From: Ampelocalamus luodianensis
Taxonomy: Eukaryota; Streptophyta; Magnoliopsida; Poales; Poaceae
Length of the DNA: 64,000 bases
Direction of reading: 5' to 3'
NCBI GenBank assembly: GCA_036346255.1
Contig: CM070628.1
Coordinates: 1,689,840-1,753,839, forward strand
Shown: piece by piece, positions 1-13,070 of the stretch
How positions within the stretch are numbered: position 1 is the stretch's first letter
How the letters are laid out: each line of letters begins with the position of its first letter
Position numbers and translations under genes: made by a program
Notes under the pieces: model-generated
What the model was told of the DNA's origin: nothing
The model's input: only the letters and a program-made list of their open reading frames with translations
The model's database searches: none

Positions 1-1922
1 CCATTGACAAAGGGCGGTAGGCGCTGCTCCTGTGGCTTCCGCATCGTCTCATCATGGAGTAGTGCGGCCAGATCGTCATATGTTTGTGTGCTATGCTTGG
101 TCGACCGTCGCAGTTGTCGGCACTGCCGCCACCGCCCTGCGAAGATCGAAAAATAGCGATGCCACCCTCGCATTCACTACCGCTCTTTGCACGAAGCACT
201 AGGACCAACTGGTGCTCGCCTACCTTCTAAATTGTTTCCACAAGGGGCGCCCAAACCGCCATGGTCGAGCAGCAAGCCCACGGGCTCTGCCTCCGTCGAT
301 GTTCCTCCAGACCCTAGTGCTCTAGGCTGTCGTCCTCTCCTGGGTAGGCCTAGAAGTAGGGCCATGCCGTGTTGGCATGGCACGGGCATGACGTCCTGGT
401 ACCGACAACTGCGACACATTATATGTATACGGAAAGCACTAGAAAAAAAATCTTTTCGCCAAATACTCTAGAAGCATTAAAAATACATGGTTATATGGCA
501 TGAAAAAGTTCAATTCAATTATGTTTGATCTCATTATATATGAATATATGATTACTATATCAGTATTTCTTAAACCTAATCGTCGTAAATGTATCTTTCA
601 TCGTGCCCTGATGGCTCTGTGCCTATGCTTGCTTTCGTGTGTTACCTCTCCATGTCAACAGACTCAACACTCGTATTCAATCACAATTTTACCCTTAAAG
701 GAGTTATAACACCCTCAGCAATTGCAAGGCAACATATATTTAGTGTTTGGGATGACTCAATATATATTTTCAGAGAAAAATATTGCCAGTTTGTCATACA
801 TGCCATTCATACCAATACAAGGATTTCTGAAAGTTGATATGAATTATATCAAGGCCTAGGGAAAGGGAGTGCAGTTGCACCTTAGGCATGGCAATATTAG
901 CCATACCATGCATGGAGTCTTCCCAATGAAATCTGACTGCTAATCAAGGAAAAGCTAGCTCATGCAAGAATGATTCAACATATTTTCATAGACACACAGT
1001 TTGCCGGAATCATACTAGAGAAGCTGATAGCACATGCACGAATTATCTATTGAGCTGAACTACCAATTATAAGTCTCCTAACAATCCATTTATAGGTACG
1101 CACTAGGGAGGGTAAGTGACAAGGATTAAAATCTCCATGTATTACTTTAAATACATAATTAAAGACCGTACGTCTTCATGGTCGTAACCCACAAGGCTAA
1201 CGACCTCTGTGGTCATAAGGATTCCAAAGGTTACATAATGGGTACCCTGGTCGGATGAGGTCCTGTACCTAGTCCCTGACTAGGTGACTGCTCGTAGAAG
1301 CAATGAACTAGTATTTGGATCTAACTCTAAGTATATTCCTTACCGTGTGGTGAATGAAACACATGTCATACTTGCTCAATACCACGCGACATTCCATGGA
1401 CCTAAGACACTGACAATAACCACCATACGGTTTAGTGTCTCATAGACACCAACTGATGATCAGTTACTGTTTCACTAACTGTGACTGGCCCTCCGATCAG
1501 ACACGTCGCCTCCAATAGGCGTTTTCTCCAGGAACAACTGCCACATCATCAATGGTTATTTAAAGATGGAGTACGAAGAAACAAAGGCATCGGATCGAAG
1601 CATGGCAATCAGCATTAGATTCATGTTTCAAGTCTGACTCAATAGCATAGCAAGCATTACGCTCAGTGTAATTAGGATTAGTCCACTGCCTTGTCGAATG
1701 CACCCTCTGTAAAGGATCCAGTTCAAAGTAATAAAGAGCAATCCCATTCTCTCCTAAAAACTCTTTGCCATTTTCTCCGTTTATTTTGTAAGATCGGCGA
1801 CTCGATTGTCGACAGCTAGTGCTGACCGTGGGGGAAAAGGCGAAAAGTTCTTGAAGATTACTTCGCTCAAACATTCCTCATTCATTCCCCTCGCTCCATC
1901 GTCGCTCATGCGTGCATGCATC
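1..1922. other. Unassigned intergenic or repeat-derived sequence
   Basis: No gene is recognised here. The longest open frames are under 105 codons, overlap on both strands and resemble no family known to me. The stretch around 1100-1530 has the texture of retrotransposon-derived sequence, but I see no terminal repeats or coding motifs. It could be the edge of an older element that begins outside the window. Confidence 0.4.
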
Positions 1923-2907
1923 TGTCACATCCTCAATTTTAATAAATAGAATTATCATGCATCTTATGAGCATGCATATCATTTCTAGAATTTTTATGCA
2001 AAATATTGCATTTTTAAACTTTGATTCAAAAGTAAAAACCTACAACCCTAATCGAAGCTCCAAATAAAAATAAAAACTATTACATGTAAAGTTCTCTGGG
2101 AGATAATTTATTTAACTCTTATAATATTTATCATGAATAAATATAATTTTTCTAGAATTTTTAGAACTTAAATTAACCATAAGAAAATTCAAAACTCAAT
2201 TCAACAATCCCTGCAGGTATTGATATAAAGCTATACAAATTTATTTGAGTACTAGGACATCCCGGGAGCCTCCCTAAAAATTTTTAGAATTTTAGGATTT
2301 TAATTACTATTTTTAGTAGCTCGGTCAAAGTAGTGGAGTTGGTTTAAATCCTAATCAAACTTTGGACTCAATCCAAACAGTGTTGAACCCGTGTCCGGCC
2401 CTTGCAACTTGATTCAACCAAGCCGCCTAAACGCACTTGGTCTGAACCCGAGTCTGGCTCGCATCGCTTTTACTCATTGACGCCCTGAGTCCACACGTCA
2501 GTTCATCCCCTACCTCCCGTTGGGCTCGTAGGCGAAGCGCGCCACGCGGCCGGGGATTCCTTCCGCACGACAGTGATGCCGTGGATCCACTGCCTCCATC
2601 CACCACTCCCAGAGCTCCTCCACTTGATGCCGTCTTCACTCCGTCATCTTCCTGAGCTTAAGTCGCCTCCACGCCCCACAATTCTTCACTTCTCCTCTCG
2701 GCCGTGAGGAGTGCGCTCGTTTGTGTGATCCTCTAGGGTAAGATCCCCGCCATGGAGTCTTTTCTCTTCTCTGTTTGTCACCTTATCCATTTTAGCTAAT
2801 ATCGGCTCATGCTTTGGCTTGTAGTTCTCAGAATGCCACAGTGCCATAGGAGCTTCCAGAGCGCGCACCCGAGGACACCACCGTGACAACTTCATCCCAG
2901 TAGGTAT
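1923..2907 (+). mobile_element. Left part of a long LTR-like repeat, interrupted by a LINE
   Basis: The segment begins with TGTCACATCC, a common start of plant Ty3/gypsy LTRs. It continues with AT-rich and then GC-rich sequence and no credible reading frame. It stops at the LINE inserted at 2908, and similar non-coding sequence resumes at 9659. I infer one long LTR, perhaps solo or truncated, split by the LINE. No matching LTR end or 5-bp duplication was found on the right, so the assignment is tentative. Confidence 0.4.
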
Positions 2908-2920
2908 TATCTTTGATCTT
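2906..2920. repeat. Candidate LINE target-site duplication, left copy
   Basis: The 15-mer ATTATCTTTGATCTT here matches ATTGTCTTCGATCTT at 9644-9658 with two mismatches. The two copies bracket the minus-strand LINE exactly where its 3' poly(A), read as a T-run at 2919-2925, and its 5' end should lie. Confidence 0.6.
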
Positions 2921-3039
2921 TTTTTATTGGAAACAGGAGGGGAAAACCCCCTACTGTATATATATAAATATAAAAAAGGCCAAAGATATTTACAAGGCAA
3001 AGGGGAGAGGAAAAAACAACAAAAGAACTAGTTAACCTC

Positions 3040-6000
3040 TAACCAAAGTCTCTTAACCAAGCAACAAAATCCGACCTAAGAGAAGCCTTGACCCGATGGA
3101 TAACCATGGAGAAATCTTCTCTAAACTCCTGCTTCCAAGCTAAAAGAGACACAACGCCATTGTTGAAAATGACCTTATTCTGAAGGATCCAGATAGCCCA
3201 GCACGCAATAATGACTATCTCTTTGAAGCACTTGAGACCAAAGTAGACCTTGCCGACTTGAATGAGATCAAGGACTAGAAGCGACAAGTCCCAAGTGATG
3301 CCCATCCTTCCCCCCAACACCCTTGACTGAAAGAACAGGTGAAAAAGAGATGCTTCGCAGATTCAGAACAATGCTCAGAGCACAAAACACACTCATAACT
3401 CCCAAGAAAAAACTTCTTCCGCTATAGGAGTGCTCTAGTGTTTAGCCTGTCTCTCAAGAGCAACCAAAAAAAACTTGTGCTCACTCAAGCAATGAGACTT
3501 CCAGAGCCAAACAAAAGGAATAGGAGTGGGAGCTTGACCCAACAGAAAGTCATAAACCTATTTAGGGGAAAAGGCAGAGGAACCCCAAATATAGCACCAC
3601 TCATCTAAACAATCGTGGACCAACTCAACAAAGCCAAGAGCATCACGGAGACATTGAAATTGTAACAGGACCGTCGGAGAGAGGGGAAGCTGGAAATTCT
3701 GCAACAAATCTGTGTTGTCCAAAAATTGGGCCACCGAGATATCTTGATGCTTAGTAAAAGAAAACAAATGTGGCCAATTTGAAGTAGGATAACCAATGTT
3801 CCACATATCCTTCCAGAAAAGACAAGAACGCCCATCAAAACCCTTACAATGTGAGAAGCCCTTGAACTCCTCCAACAAATGCAGCAGATCCTTCCACCAA
3901 AAGGAACCGCACATTCTGTTCAGCCTTAATGCCAACCCATCATGATAAAAAGCCTGATAAGAAAGATGGACCCAAGGAACATCTACTTTGTTAAGGAACT
4001 TATGAAGATGCCGCATCAACTTGGCCTTATTCTACAAACGAAGATTAAGAATTCCAAGTCCACCCCTCAGTTTACGCCGACAGACCGGCTTCCAAGCCAC
4101 TAAATAGCCTCCTTTCCTGTTAATATCCGAACCATGCCACAAGGCATGCATTCTTAACTTATCAATCTGTTTGATAACCTTGGCTGGAAGTTTTAAGGAA
4201 GCCATGTGATAAATTGCTTGTGAAGAAAACACAGAATTCACCAATACCAGCCGGCCACCATAGGACAGAAATGAAGACAATCCTGATAAACGTCGACTAA
4301 TTCTATCAAGAACAGAAGAAAACTGTCGAACTTAGGCTTCGACGAACCCAGTGGCAACCCCAAATAGGTAAAAGGAACATACCCAACCTGACATCCAAAA
4401 GTGTTCACCAAATGGACCATTTTTGTTGCCTCCACATTAACTGGAATCAGAGAGGATTTATGGAAATTAATTGTTAAGCCTGTGGAATCAAAAAAGAACT
4501 AAGAAGCCCTTTTAGCCTAAAGAGCTGCAAAGCATCCGCAAGCATAAAAAGGAGCATATCATCTGCATATTGAACAATAGAAAAGTCTTGTCCAAAATTC
4601 ATAGCCAAAGGCCATGAGAATAACCCCCTAAGAGTAGCCTCATTAATAATCGATTGAAGAAGATCAGCAGCGAGTATAAACAAAAGGGGCGAAAGAGGAT
4701 CCCCTGTCGTACACCATATCTGCAATGAAAGACCTTCCCTCGAACCCCATTTAACAACACCGAAGAAGTACCATAACACAAAATATGCCAAATCCACTGT
4801 TGTCATTTCTCGCTGAAACCCTTATATTTGAGCATTGCCATAATTGCATGATGCTCCACCTTATCAAAAGCCTTGTCAAAATCCAACTTGACAATAACAA
4901 TTTCTCTCTTTGAATGATGACAAAGATGAAGGTATTCGAAAGACCAGGCCAGGCAATCCTGTATAGTTCTCCCTTTAATAAAACCATATTGATTCGTATG
5001 AATAACCTGAAGAATAACTGATTGCAGCCTATTGGCCACAAGCTTTGTTAACAACTTGAGCGAGCTATTTAAAAGGGAGAGAGGTCGGAAATCATTTACT
5101 GTCTCAGGGTTCTCCTTTTTAGGAATCAAAGTAATAAAAGATGAATTAATGCTCTAAAGGTTCAACTTGTTCTCACAAAAGTCATGGCACATATGATAAA
5201 AATCTTTAGCTATTAAAGGCCAGCATTTCTTCATAAAGAGTCCATTAAATCCATCAGGACCCAGAGCTTGATCCGATTCCAATCCTTTCACAACCAGATC
5301 AATTTCCTTAGTTGAGAACTCACGGTCTAAGTTAACAAGAATGGTTGAATCCACCGGCGTAATCAACAATCCCAGATTGAAGTGCATGGAATTCACCTCG
5401 AAAACCCCCAACCTAGCTTTGAATGAAGCTCAAAGAACCGCCTCCTTTTGAGCATGATCAGAAATACAAGATCCATCCTCCAAGTAAAGTTGAGCAATAT
5501 AGTTTGTCCTAAAAGCCGAGGAAGCAACAGAGTGAAAAAAAATTGAGTTTTCATCCCCAAATTTCACCCATTGAATTGTAGATTGTTGCTTCCAATAAAT
5601 CTGTTTTGCTTCTAACAATCGCAACACATGAGCCTTGAGAATACACCTGAAATTCCTTTCCACTAAACATAAAGGTCTTTGATCCTCCAGACTATCAAGC
5701 AACACTAAAACCCAGCTAGAGTTACTGATGAGTTGAGACAAATTGGAGAGGCTTTTACTCCAAAACTTTAAACCACGTCTTAGAACCTTTAGTTTACAAG
5801 AGATAGCTTGAGCTGCATTGAAATGCCAATAAGGTAAGTTCCAGAGGGACGACACAGTGGGGAGAAAGCCATCAAAGTCTACCCAAAAATTTTCAAAGCG
5901 AAAAATGGCTGCTTTCAAAATGGAAGATGCAATCTGAATTGACAAAGGAGTATGATCTGAAGTGAGCCTTGCTAGGGGAATAGCCAAAGCATTCGGGAAA

Positions 6001-6620
6001 GAGATAGACCAAGCTGTAGAAGAGAAAAACCCAATCTAATTTTTGAAGAAGAGCATCTTCCTGCATATTACTCCAAGTGAAATTTCTACCCTTTAGAGGA
6101 ATTTCAACCAAGCCTAAACGCTGAATAGCCTCATTAAAGTGCAGCATAGCATTAACACTACCCCCCGGTTTGTTCCTGTTGTCTGAACTGCGAAGCAAGT
6201 TGAAATCCCCTACTAACAACCATAGATCAAAAGCTGAGTGATCAAGGCTGAGAAGCCAAGCCAAAAATTCAACTTTCCCAGCCGAGGTGCAAGGACCATA
6301 GATATTGGTGAGGAACCAACTCTGCGTATTCATGGTTGAAGTGAGCTTAACAGTCAGCGAGAAGCTATTGCAATGAACCAAGACACCATCAAAAATGGAA
6401 CCATTCCAGGCCGTAAGGAGCCACCCGAAGAGCTAGTAGCAGGGACAAAGCAAAATTTGTTAAAACGCCTGTGAGCAAAGTTGCGAATGAAGAAGCTATC
6501 AAACTCTGACTTCTTTGTTTCCTGGAAACAGAAAACTGAACAAGCGCTCTCATCTATTTTAGCCTAAAAATCACTCCACTTGCCTGGAGAGTTAATCCCC
6601 TGACATTCCATGATAGAACA
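3040..6620 (-). pseudogene. LINE ORF2: endonuclease, reverse transcriptase, zf-RVT (broken)
   Basis: Translation is spread over several frames. Near 6600-6500 an APE-type endonuclease start is visible, with a QETK-type motif (FCFQETK). Around 6230-6190 the motif VGDFNLLRSSDNRN follows, the conserved catalytic Asp/Asn region. The RT fingers and palm run from about 5300 to 4540: ALGPDGFNG, then TLIPKK and DFRPLSLLNS, then KLDFDKAFDKVEH with the first catalytic Asp, then GDPLSPLLF and the YADD catalytic box near 4570. The tail (about 4020-3040) resembles the zf-RVT region with FWKDMW and CWAIWILQNKVIF. Several frame changes and in-frame stops, for example around 5150 and 4470, show it is a pseudogene. 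Its product would have nicked target DNA and primed reverse transcription there. Confidence 0.85.
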
Positions 6621-6914
6621 TTCCAATGTCTACAGGAACTCATGACAAAAACCCAGACAGCCACAGAACCAAGCTAGCCACTCTAGGCAAACTAGCATCC
6701 GAACCCCATGAGAACAGGACACAGAAAGATAGAATCGAAGAAATAAGGGCAGAATCCCATGATTTAAACCAACAGAGCATGGTTGCAATGCAGTCGAAAA
6801 GGTACAAATCTAAAAGGACAAGCATAAACCGTCACACCATACTGCTAGTGATCCCTAACAAAGATACCAACAGACAAACCAGATAAGCAACAGTATAAGC
6901 TAAGCATTTAAAAG

Positions 6915-9550
6915 CTAATCCTCATCAGACTCAAGGAGAGCCTCTACAGACACTTCACTAGGAGACGTTTGGCAAAAGTCCACCCCAATGCTCTGTGCAA
7001 TGTCAACAGATAAGAAAGGGGGAATAGCCTCGCACTGGGCCCGTCGACGACCTTCAAAAAGAGGCGCCAAAAACTCCGCACTAGCTTTGTCCTTGAAATC
7101 TTTCTTGTACGCATTCAGCCTGGAACTTCGCCTAAGCAGACTAGTCTCAATAGGAATCGGAACCTTTCTGCGACGTTTCTTCAGAGGCATTTGAGCTGGT
7201 CGAGACACTTCCACTACCTCATCATCATCCAGCTCTTGCAAAGAACAAATGCCATTTGGGACCCTCGGCTGAGTAACCACAGAGATGAAAAACTTCTTTT
7301 GACAAGTCATCCTCCACTGCCACAGAATGCTAAAAACAAGCCAACACCGAGAAATGATCGGGATCCACAAAGGCCCTCCGTTCCAGGAACATGGACAAAC
7401 AATTAAGAAAAAAGTTGAAATTCTCCAACTTGAGTATAGCACAGGGAAAGATCTAGAACCAAATTCTCCACAAGTATCAGCCCCAAAACACCCTCCTCAT
7501 TCACCACCTGAGCCTCGATAATTCCAAAGGCCGTGCAACTGTTCGAATGGTGCAGCAACTGATCATCAGCAACCCCAGAAACACCTATTGGAAAGCAATC
7601 AGGTAATGGCAAATCACCTAAAGCAGGATCCACCGCAATCTCCTCCTCAGCCACTAGAAGATGATTCTCCAGAATGGACTCCTCAGCAGCAGGTGCCCTA
7701 TCTGGAAGACCTCCACCCAGAATGTTGGACTGCGCTGCCGGAGCCTACTGTCAGACCGAGATTGAGTTGGTCAACCCAAGGCACCTAGGGAGAGGTGGTG
7801 GCTGGGGGTGAGCTGCCATCCCAAACTCCGGGACAGGGTCCTCATCAGGAGGTTGAATCACCCAGTCTTCTTGCAGGATGAAACATGGAACATGCCAAAC
7901 TATAGCACCAGGTTCATCTCCAACTACCAATAAAAGGATTTCAGGCACCACATCAGACGAGGGTACCAAAACTTTAATCAAGATTCTAGCCTTGTTAGAA
8001 GATTCATGCCAGTGAATTAGGGTACCAAAACCGGCCACAACACGGCTTATCACCGACACATTGTAGCAATCTAAAGGAAAAGCAACAAGCATAATCCAGC
8101 AGACCCTATCCAACGGAGCAAACCGCAAGTTGATGCCCTCATCGTGCTTGATGAAGTTCAAAGTATAAGGCTCAAGATTGTGAGGACTATGAGAGATAGC
8201 AGCCTCTCACTCAATGCAGCTACCAAAAGTAACAAAAGCCGTTCCAATAGGACAAGCAGCAATCTCGAAAACACGAACCCGAAAAGAATGTACCAGATAA
8301 TGATGAATTGCACCGGCCACTTGAGCAAAATCACACTTCGCAACCGCAGGGACCAGTACCGCAATGCCCACATCTTCATGGTTCTAAGACACCGCTGATC
8401 CAATGTGAGACCGTAAGCGCTTAGGCTGACGATCCGAGAAGAGAGAAGAACCCACCGAGAAACCCCGAGGAAGGAACGTCGACGGGTTTACTGGGAAGTT
8501 CGCCATAACCAGAGAAGGAGGTGACTCTGGGAGCGAAGGTGACTTGGGAGGCAAACTCTCTGGAGGAGATGAAAGGACACCATGATCAGAATTCGAGGCA
8601 ACCTCGTTCTAAGGAAACATTTTTTAGATAATCGGCAATTCCACCAATTTGGGCTGCTATGGGCCAGAATCCAATCGAATCAGCGACTGATTGGAAATAG
8701 GGCGGTAAACCTTGCCCCTAAGATTGCGTGCCAAGTAATACCGCTGGATATGTCCATAACTGAAGTAGGAGCGACACCGGAAATCATTGGTGCATAAACG
8801 GGCAATATGGCCCACTGAAAGACACTTATAGCAGGTAACCTCAGACCGGAAATCACGTCCATCACGTTTTGAATTTTGAAACTGAGAACCCCCGTGCCAG
8901 AAAGAACGATCAGAATGATCAACAGCAGAGGAACTTATAGGCTGAAAACTTGAGAATTTACCATCAGGAGGCTTCAGAACTTCTTTGATCCGATTGAACA
9001 CCGAATGAACAGGAACCAAATTAGGGACCGAAGTCTTCACCACTTCTGCAAAACTTTTGCGCGATGAACGAACTGAACGAAGAGGCTCCAAATAACCAGA
9101 AGGGAGTTTCCGATTGACCTTAGACCGAGAAACCACTGTCCACTCGGCTGCACATTCAGCCACCCAAAATTTAAATTCCTGGATCCATTTTGGGCCACCA
9201 TTTCCCCAAAGATTGAAAACAACACAGAAAAGGGAACAATCCACCTTATGAAGCGAGTAAACCAAGAAACCTACCACATGCGAGCAAACTGAGAACTTGA
9301 AAGAAGAATTCCAAAGAGAAGAAACCCTGAAGTCCAATGCAAAGCCTCCCAAACAAGCGTAGAGAACAAGACTAGTTGATTCTTCTGAGAGCCGAAAGGA
9401 AGCCTGAGCGAAAGAAACCACCAAATGGAAAGCTGAAGATCGAGAAATTAGATGGACCATGGAACAAAAACGACGCCATACCTCCTTCTGGAAAGCAATA
9501 CCCGGAGAGATGTACAGACGAGGAGGCAGAGGCACCGAAGACATGATTCT
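6915..9550 (-). pseudogene. LINE ORF1: nucleic-acid-binding protein with CCHC zinc knuckle (broken)
   Basis: The reading frame from about 9550 to 8657 is open. It carries a CCHC knuckle near 8830 (CYKCLSVGHIARLC, spacing C-x2-C-x4-H-x4-C) followed by a degenerate second knuckle that has lost cysteines (CRSYFSYGHIQRYY). Further blocks at 8161-7751 and 7442-6915 continue the protein in other frames. They end in a basic stretch (PLKKRRRKVPIP) and an acidic C-terminus. This layout is typical of ORF1 of grass L1-type LINEs, whose product coats the element RNA. Frameshifts between blocks make it non-functional. The true start codon is uncertain, and I infer that it lies close to the element's 5' end. 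Confidence 0.7.
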
Positions 9551-9643
9551 AGGGACGCCATTAGGAACAGGAGTCACCACCGGGAAGCACCATTTCCCTC
9601 TCGCTTTGCTCTTTGCTTCGGTTGTGGTTGGCAGAGTGAGGTG

Positions 9644-9658
9644 ATTGTCTTCGATCTT
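9644..9658. repeat. Candidate LINE target-site duplication, right copy
   Basis: ATTGTCTTCGATCTT, 13/15 identical to 2906-2920, lies just beyond the LINE 5' end. The two substitutions suggest an old insertion. Confidence 0.55.
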
Positions 9659-12600
9659 GCACGTCACCTTGATCCCTTGAGCATGATTAGAGTTTCCCCT
9701 CAACTAATTTGGGCAATGCACGACAGGATTCCGTGGAATTCGAAGTTTCTCTTTTGCGGCCGAAAAATCCTAGTTCTTCTCCGACGCTGATCCGGTAAGG
9801 CATTAACTGATTCCACTCGTCTACACCATCTATTTAGCATCCTTAAGCTGCTTCGACGTCTTTTTTCCCCTCTCCTTGCTCAGGCTCACCTCTCCACATT
9901 GAACCCATCCGCCGTCGTGGACCTCACCGACGACAAGCCAGCTCCAGTCATCTCTACTCCTCTCCATCGCTCAGGTAGCATCCTTGGACCACATAGATGT
10001 TGTGCTTCACACTAAAATGGACAATGCGGAGGTTTGCTTGTACATGCATGTTTGCCGTAGTTTGCACCGCCGCCCAACTCTGGCTCGTCGCCGTTTTAGG
10101 CCGGCTCAGCCGCTGCCACCACCACCAGCTGATGTGCAACACTATTAGGAGTCTATTCATGCCCTTGCCCGGCGCCACCATGGCACGTAGCACCAGTGAG
10201 ACGCCTGGCAAGCACACGGCCGGGAAACTCCCTATTGTCGTACTTCGACCGGCACTGTAGCGCAGCAATTAGGATTAATCACCGTTAATTATTGGCTAAT
10301 GATTGCTTTGGTTAGTTAATGGCTGTCCAAAACACTTAATGAGTCACTTACACGTGGGACCAGGAACGTAAATTCTAGGAGTTAAATGAAAATATGGCAG
10401 AGCATGACATGTGGGACCCACGTGTCAGTCATTTTTAAATCCGGGAGTTTAATTGAAAAAGACATTGTGCATTGGACCCCACCGTCAGCGATTGGAGCTA
10501 GAATAGACATCGGTAGAAAAAGTATAAAATGCTTAAGAAAATCCGGATATCAATTATTTGTACACTAAAAATTGTCTTTAACTTCAAAAATGCAAAACTA
10601 ATTCAAATTGACTCCAAATCCAGTGAAACAAATTTTGATAATTTTCATTATTAATGTATTTTAATTTGGAATAGGTTTGAAATATGATTATGCTCCAGAA
10701 AACATAGTTGATGGAAATTGATCCAAAAATTGAATTATTGTTACCCTAGAAAATGTTTTTAACTTGAAAAATTCATAACTAATTCATTTTAACCCCAAAT
10801 GGAGTGAAACTAATTTTGTTAGCTTGAATTTTTAATTTACTTCATCATGCTTTAATTTTTGAACACATTATTGCCTCATAAAATTTCAGGTTGGAATTAC
10901 ATTCGGTAAGGCATTATTTTTATACTAGAAAATAGAATTAACTTCAAAAATTCATAGAGAATTCATTTGAACCCCAAATGAGGTGATTCAAGTTTTATTG
11001 AACATAAATTTTTATTATATTTCTAACCATGTAATCTTTATATCCACCACTATGCTACAAATGTTCACTAAATAATTAAAATTGGAAGAACAATAACAGA
11101 AGTGAATTTTCAGCATTTTCCAGAAATCTGGTTTTCAAACTACCATAACTCTCTCATGTAAACTCAAAATGGAATACTTTTTATACCAAAATTCATTTAA
11201 AATCATCATCTAGCTACTGTATAAATTTCAAGCATGTTTGAGCATTTTGAGTTTTTGACTATTTCTCGGTGTTTAATCGATGTTGTTATTTCTTTAGAGC
11301 CGGAACTGCCGCAAGTCGACGATTACGTCACCGAGAGTGACCAACTTGAATTTCAGCAAGGCGGACATCATTTGAACTTTATTTTGCATTATGTTTATCC
11401 CAGTTTTGCTAAGTTAGTTAATTGAAATGCAATAATATTGCTTGCATGCTATTTTTGTTATGTCAATATTTTTGTGATATGTAGCTATTTATGTCCTATT
11501 CATGATGTTATCCTTGAATTAATCCAGTACATATATGCTTAAGTTAGGTTGTGTGAAAAATATATCTTATATATATAGAATTGCTTAGCCATGCGAGTCT
11601 AGTTTTGCGTTAGATCGGTTGACGGGATTAGCTCGTCAATTATGGGAGACACAAAACTTTCTCATCATTGTTTTTATAAAGATATTTGTATATGTTTCTC
11701 AAGTTAAACATTGTTTATTTCAAAAGTGATTTGGTTCAGGATAAGTGGTTGTTAGTGTGGGTGCTGTTATGCATAAGACACAGGTTTTGTGGTTGTCTTG
11801 TCCGGACCAACAAGGGCCGAACTTTGGTGACATCATTAATTGAAGTAAAACTCGTGCTACCACACGCGATAAAATGGGTGTCGCTTGGTCAAGTAAGGGG
11901 AGGGTTCTATTGGGTTAAGTCATTGGTGGTGTGAGGGCATTTGTGTTCGATCATCTGTTCGTAGGACCCGATGCAATTTTCTATAATGTGCATGAGAGTA
12001 GTGTTTTTCTTTATTTATATTGCATTGGTATCTCCAACACAACTTGCGAGCCCGCTTAGCAAGTGCTATCTGTAGCTTGTACTAAGTATGAGGTTCATCT
12101 CGCAAGGGGGACTTGTCTCAATAGGGTGTTCTTGCTAAAAAGTACCAAATCTCGATTTCCTCGGCCGACATACCTTAGGAAGTGTGTTATTATCCGAAGG
12201 CTTACAGGCTAATCGACTCGTGTGGGTAAAGTAGTACTCCCCCGCGGGGTGTAAATCTATTCGAATAGTTGTGTCCATGGTTACGGATGACCACTTGAAT
12301 TCGGGGGTCATTATTGTTAGACTTTGAATTCGAATAGCAGTATGTGTAGGGTGAAAATTGTTGAGTTTTTCGCAAAACTAAGTCACTAATGTCATTCTTT
12401 TGATATCCTCTAACATAAATAATTTTAATTTGTGTAAGACTTGTGAGTACATTTGTACCCAACCCGGCTCTGCAAATTCAGATGAGGAAGACTTCGCGCT
12501 CGAGGAGCTCGTTAGTGCCGATTTAGGCGACGCTGACAAGTAGTGTTGTTCTTTAACTCCAGTTGGTTGCCATGGGTTATGGGGCACACCATGCTAGACC

Positions 12601-12685
12601 TTTTGGTTTATTTATATTGCTTCCGCTGCTACTTAATATTCTTATTTGAATTTGGTTGGTCGGCCGCTTTGTAATAGTTGTAGAG
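9659..12685 (+). mobile_element. Right part of the long LTR-like, high-copy grass repeat
   Basis: About 3 kb of non-coding sequence continues the repeat interrupted at 2907. Its style (an AT-rich repeat block, then a GC-richer 3' part around 11.28-12.55 kb) resembles abundant non-coding gypsy-type retroelement sequence in rice. No polyprotein, primer-binding site or terminal CA plus duplication was located. It ends at the hAT relic beginning near 12686. Short open frames here (for example at 9997-10260 and 11686-11934) have no recognisable domain. Confidence 0.4.
10560..11030 (+). repeat. Three degenerate tandem repeats, about 170-190 bp each
   Basis: The module recurs around 10565, 10740 and 10925. 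Each contains CTAGAAAAT-like sequence, then TTAACTTcAAAAATTCATA, then AATTCATTTgAACcCCAAAT and a GTGA-containing stretch followed by TTTT-rich sequence. Copies are roughly 70-80% alike by eye. The structure belongs to the LTR-like repeat and is not coding. Confidence 0.55.
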
Positions 12686-13070
12686 CTGTGAAAAATCTAG
12701 AGTTGTCGGACGTGTTCGAAAATATGTACCTCGACAATGACAATTAAAACAAATATGTATGCAAAGCTATAGGTTAATTAAAACAAATATGTATGCAAAG
12801 CTATAGGTTAACTCTTTTTCATTTGATAATGCTTTCTCATGTTGAGTTTTTACTTGGCAATGGTTTTAACGAGACAACCCTTTGAATATTAATAAAGCCC
12901 CATTGGAACATTAATAAAGCTCTTTATTACATTTTCAATATACTTGTCTTATTTTTATAATTTTCATATGTATGTCTGAATTCTACATATTTTTCTTAAA
13001 AAAGATGGATTATTTCAAATTTCCTGTTTTTTTTATTTTTTATAGATTTTTCTATTTTCTTAAAAAAAAT
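12686..13070 (+). mobile_element. Relic of a hAT transposon 3' end
   Basis: The sequence from about 12686 aligns by eye with 61248-61500, downstream of the hAT transposase remnant near the right end. Shared strings include GTGTTCGAAAAT, TTTCTCATGTTGAGTTTTTAC and ATTAATAAAGCTCTTTATTA. It is therefore a truncated related copy without coding sequence. It abuts the left edge of duplication unit 1. Confidence 0.65.
12742..12809 (+). repeat. Perfect 34-bp tandem duplication within the hAT relic
   Basis: A 34-bp unit containing AACAAATATGTATGCAAAGC occurs twice head to tail (12742-12775 and 12776-12809). The related copy at 61.3 kb has one unit, so the duplication is local and recent. Confidence 0.85.

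Larger units (their letters stand above)
2921..9643 (-). mobile_element. Nearly full-length L1-type non-LTR retrotransposon (LINE)
   Basis: A LINE of about 6.7 kb lies on the minus strand. Reading 9.6 kb down to 2.9 kb, it has an ORF1 with a CCHC zinc knuckle, then an ORF2 with APE-type endonuclease, reverse transcriptase and a C-terminal zf-RVT-like region. It ends in a short poly(A), a T7 on the plus strand at 2919-2925. Imperfect 15-bp duplications flank it. Both ORFs carry stops and frameshifts, so this copy is inactive, but its length shows that reverse transcription ran almost to the 5' end, which is unusual for LINEs. Confidence 0.85.

Noticed and set aside
187..471. 94-codon plus-strand frame at the left edge
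   Set aside because: Overlaps an equally long minus-strand frame, has no domain and no splice or promoter context.
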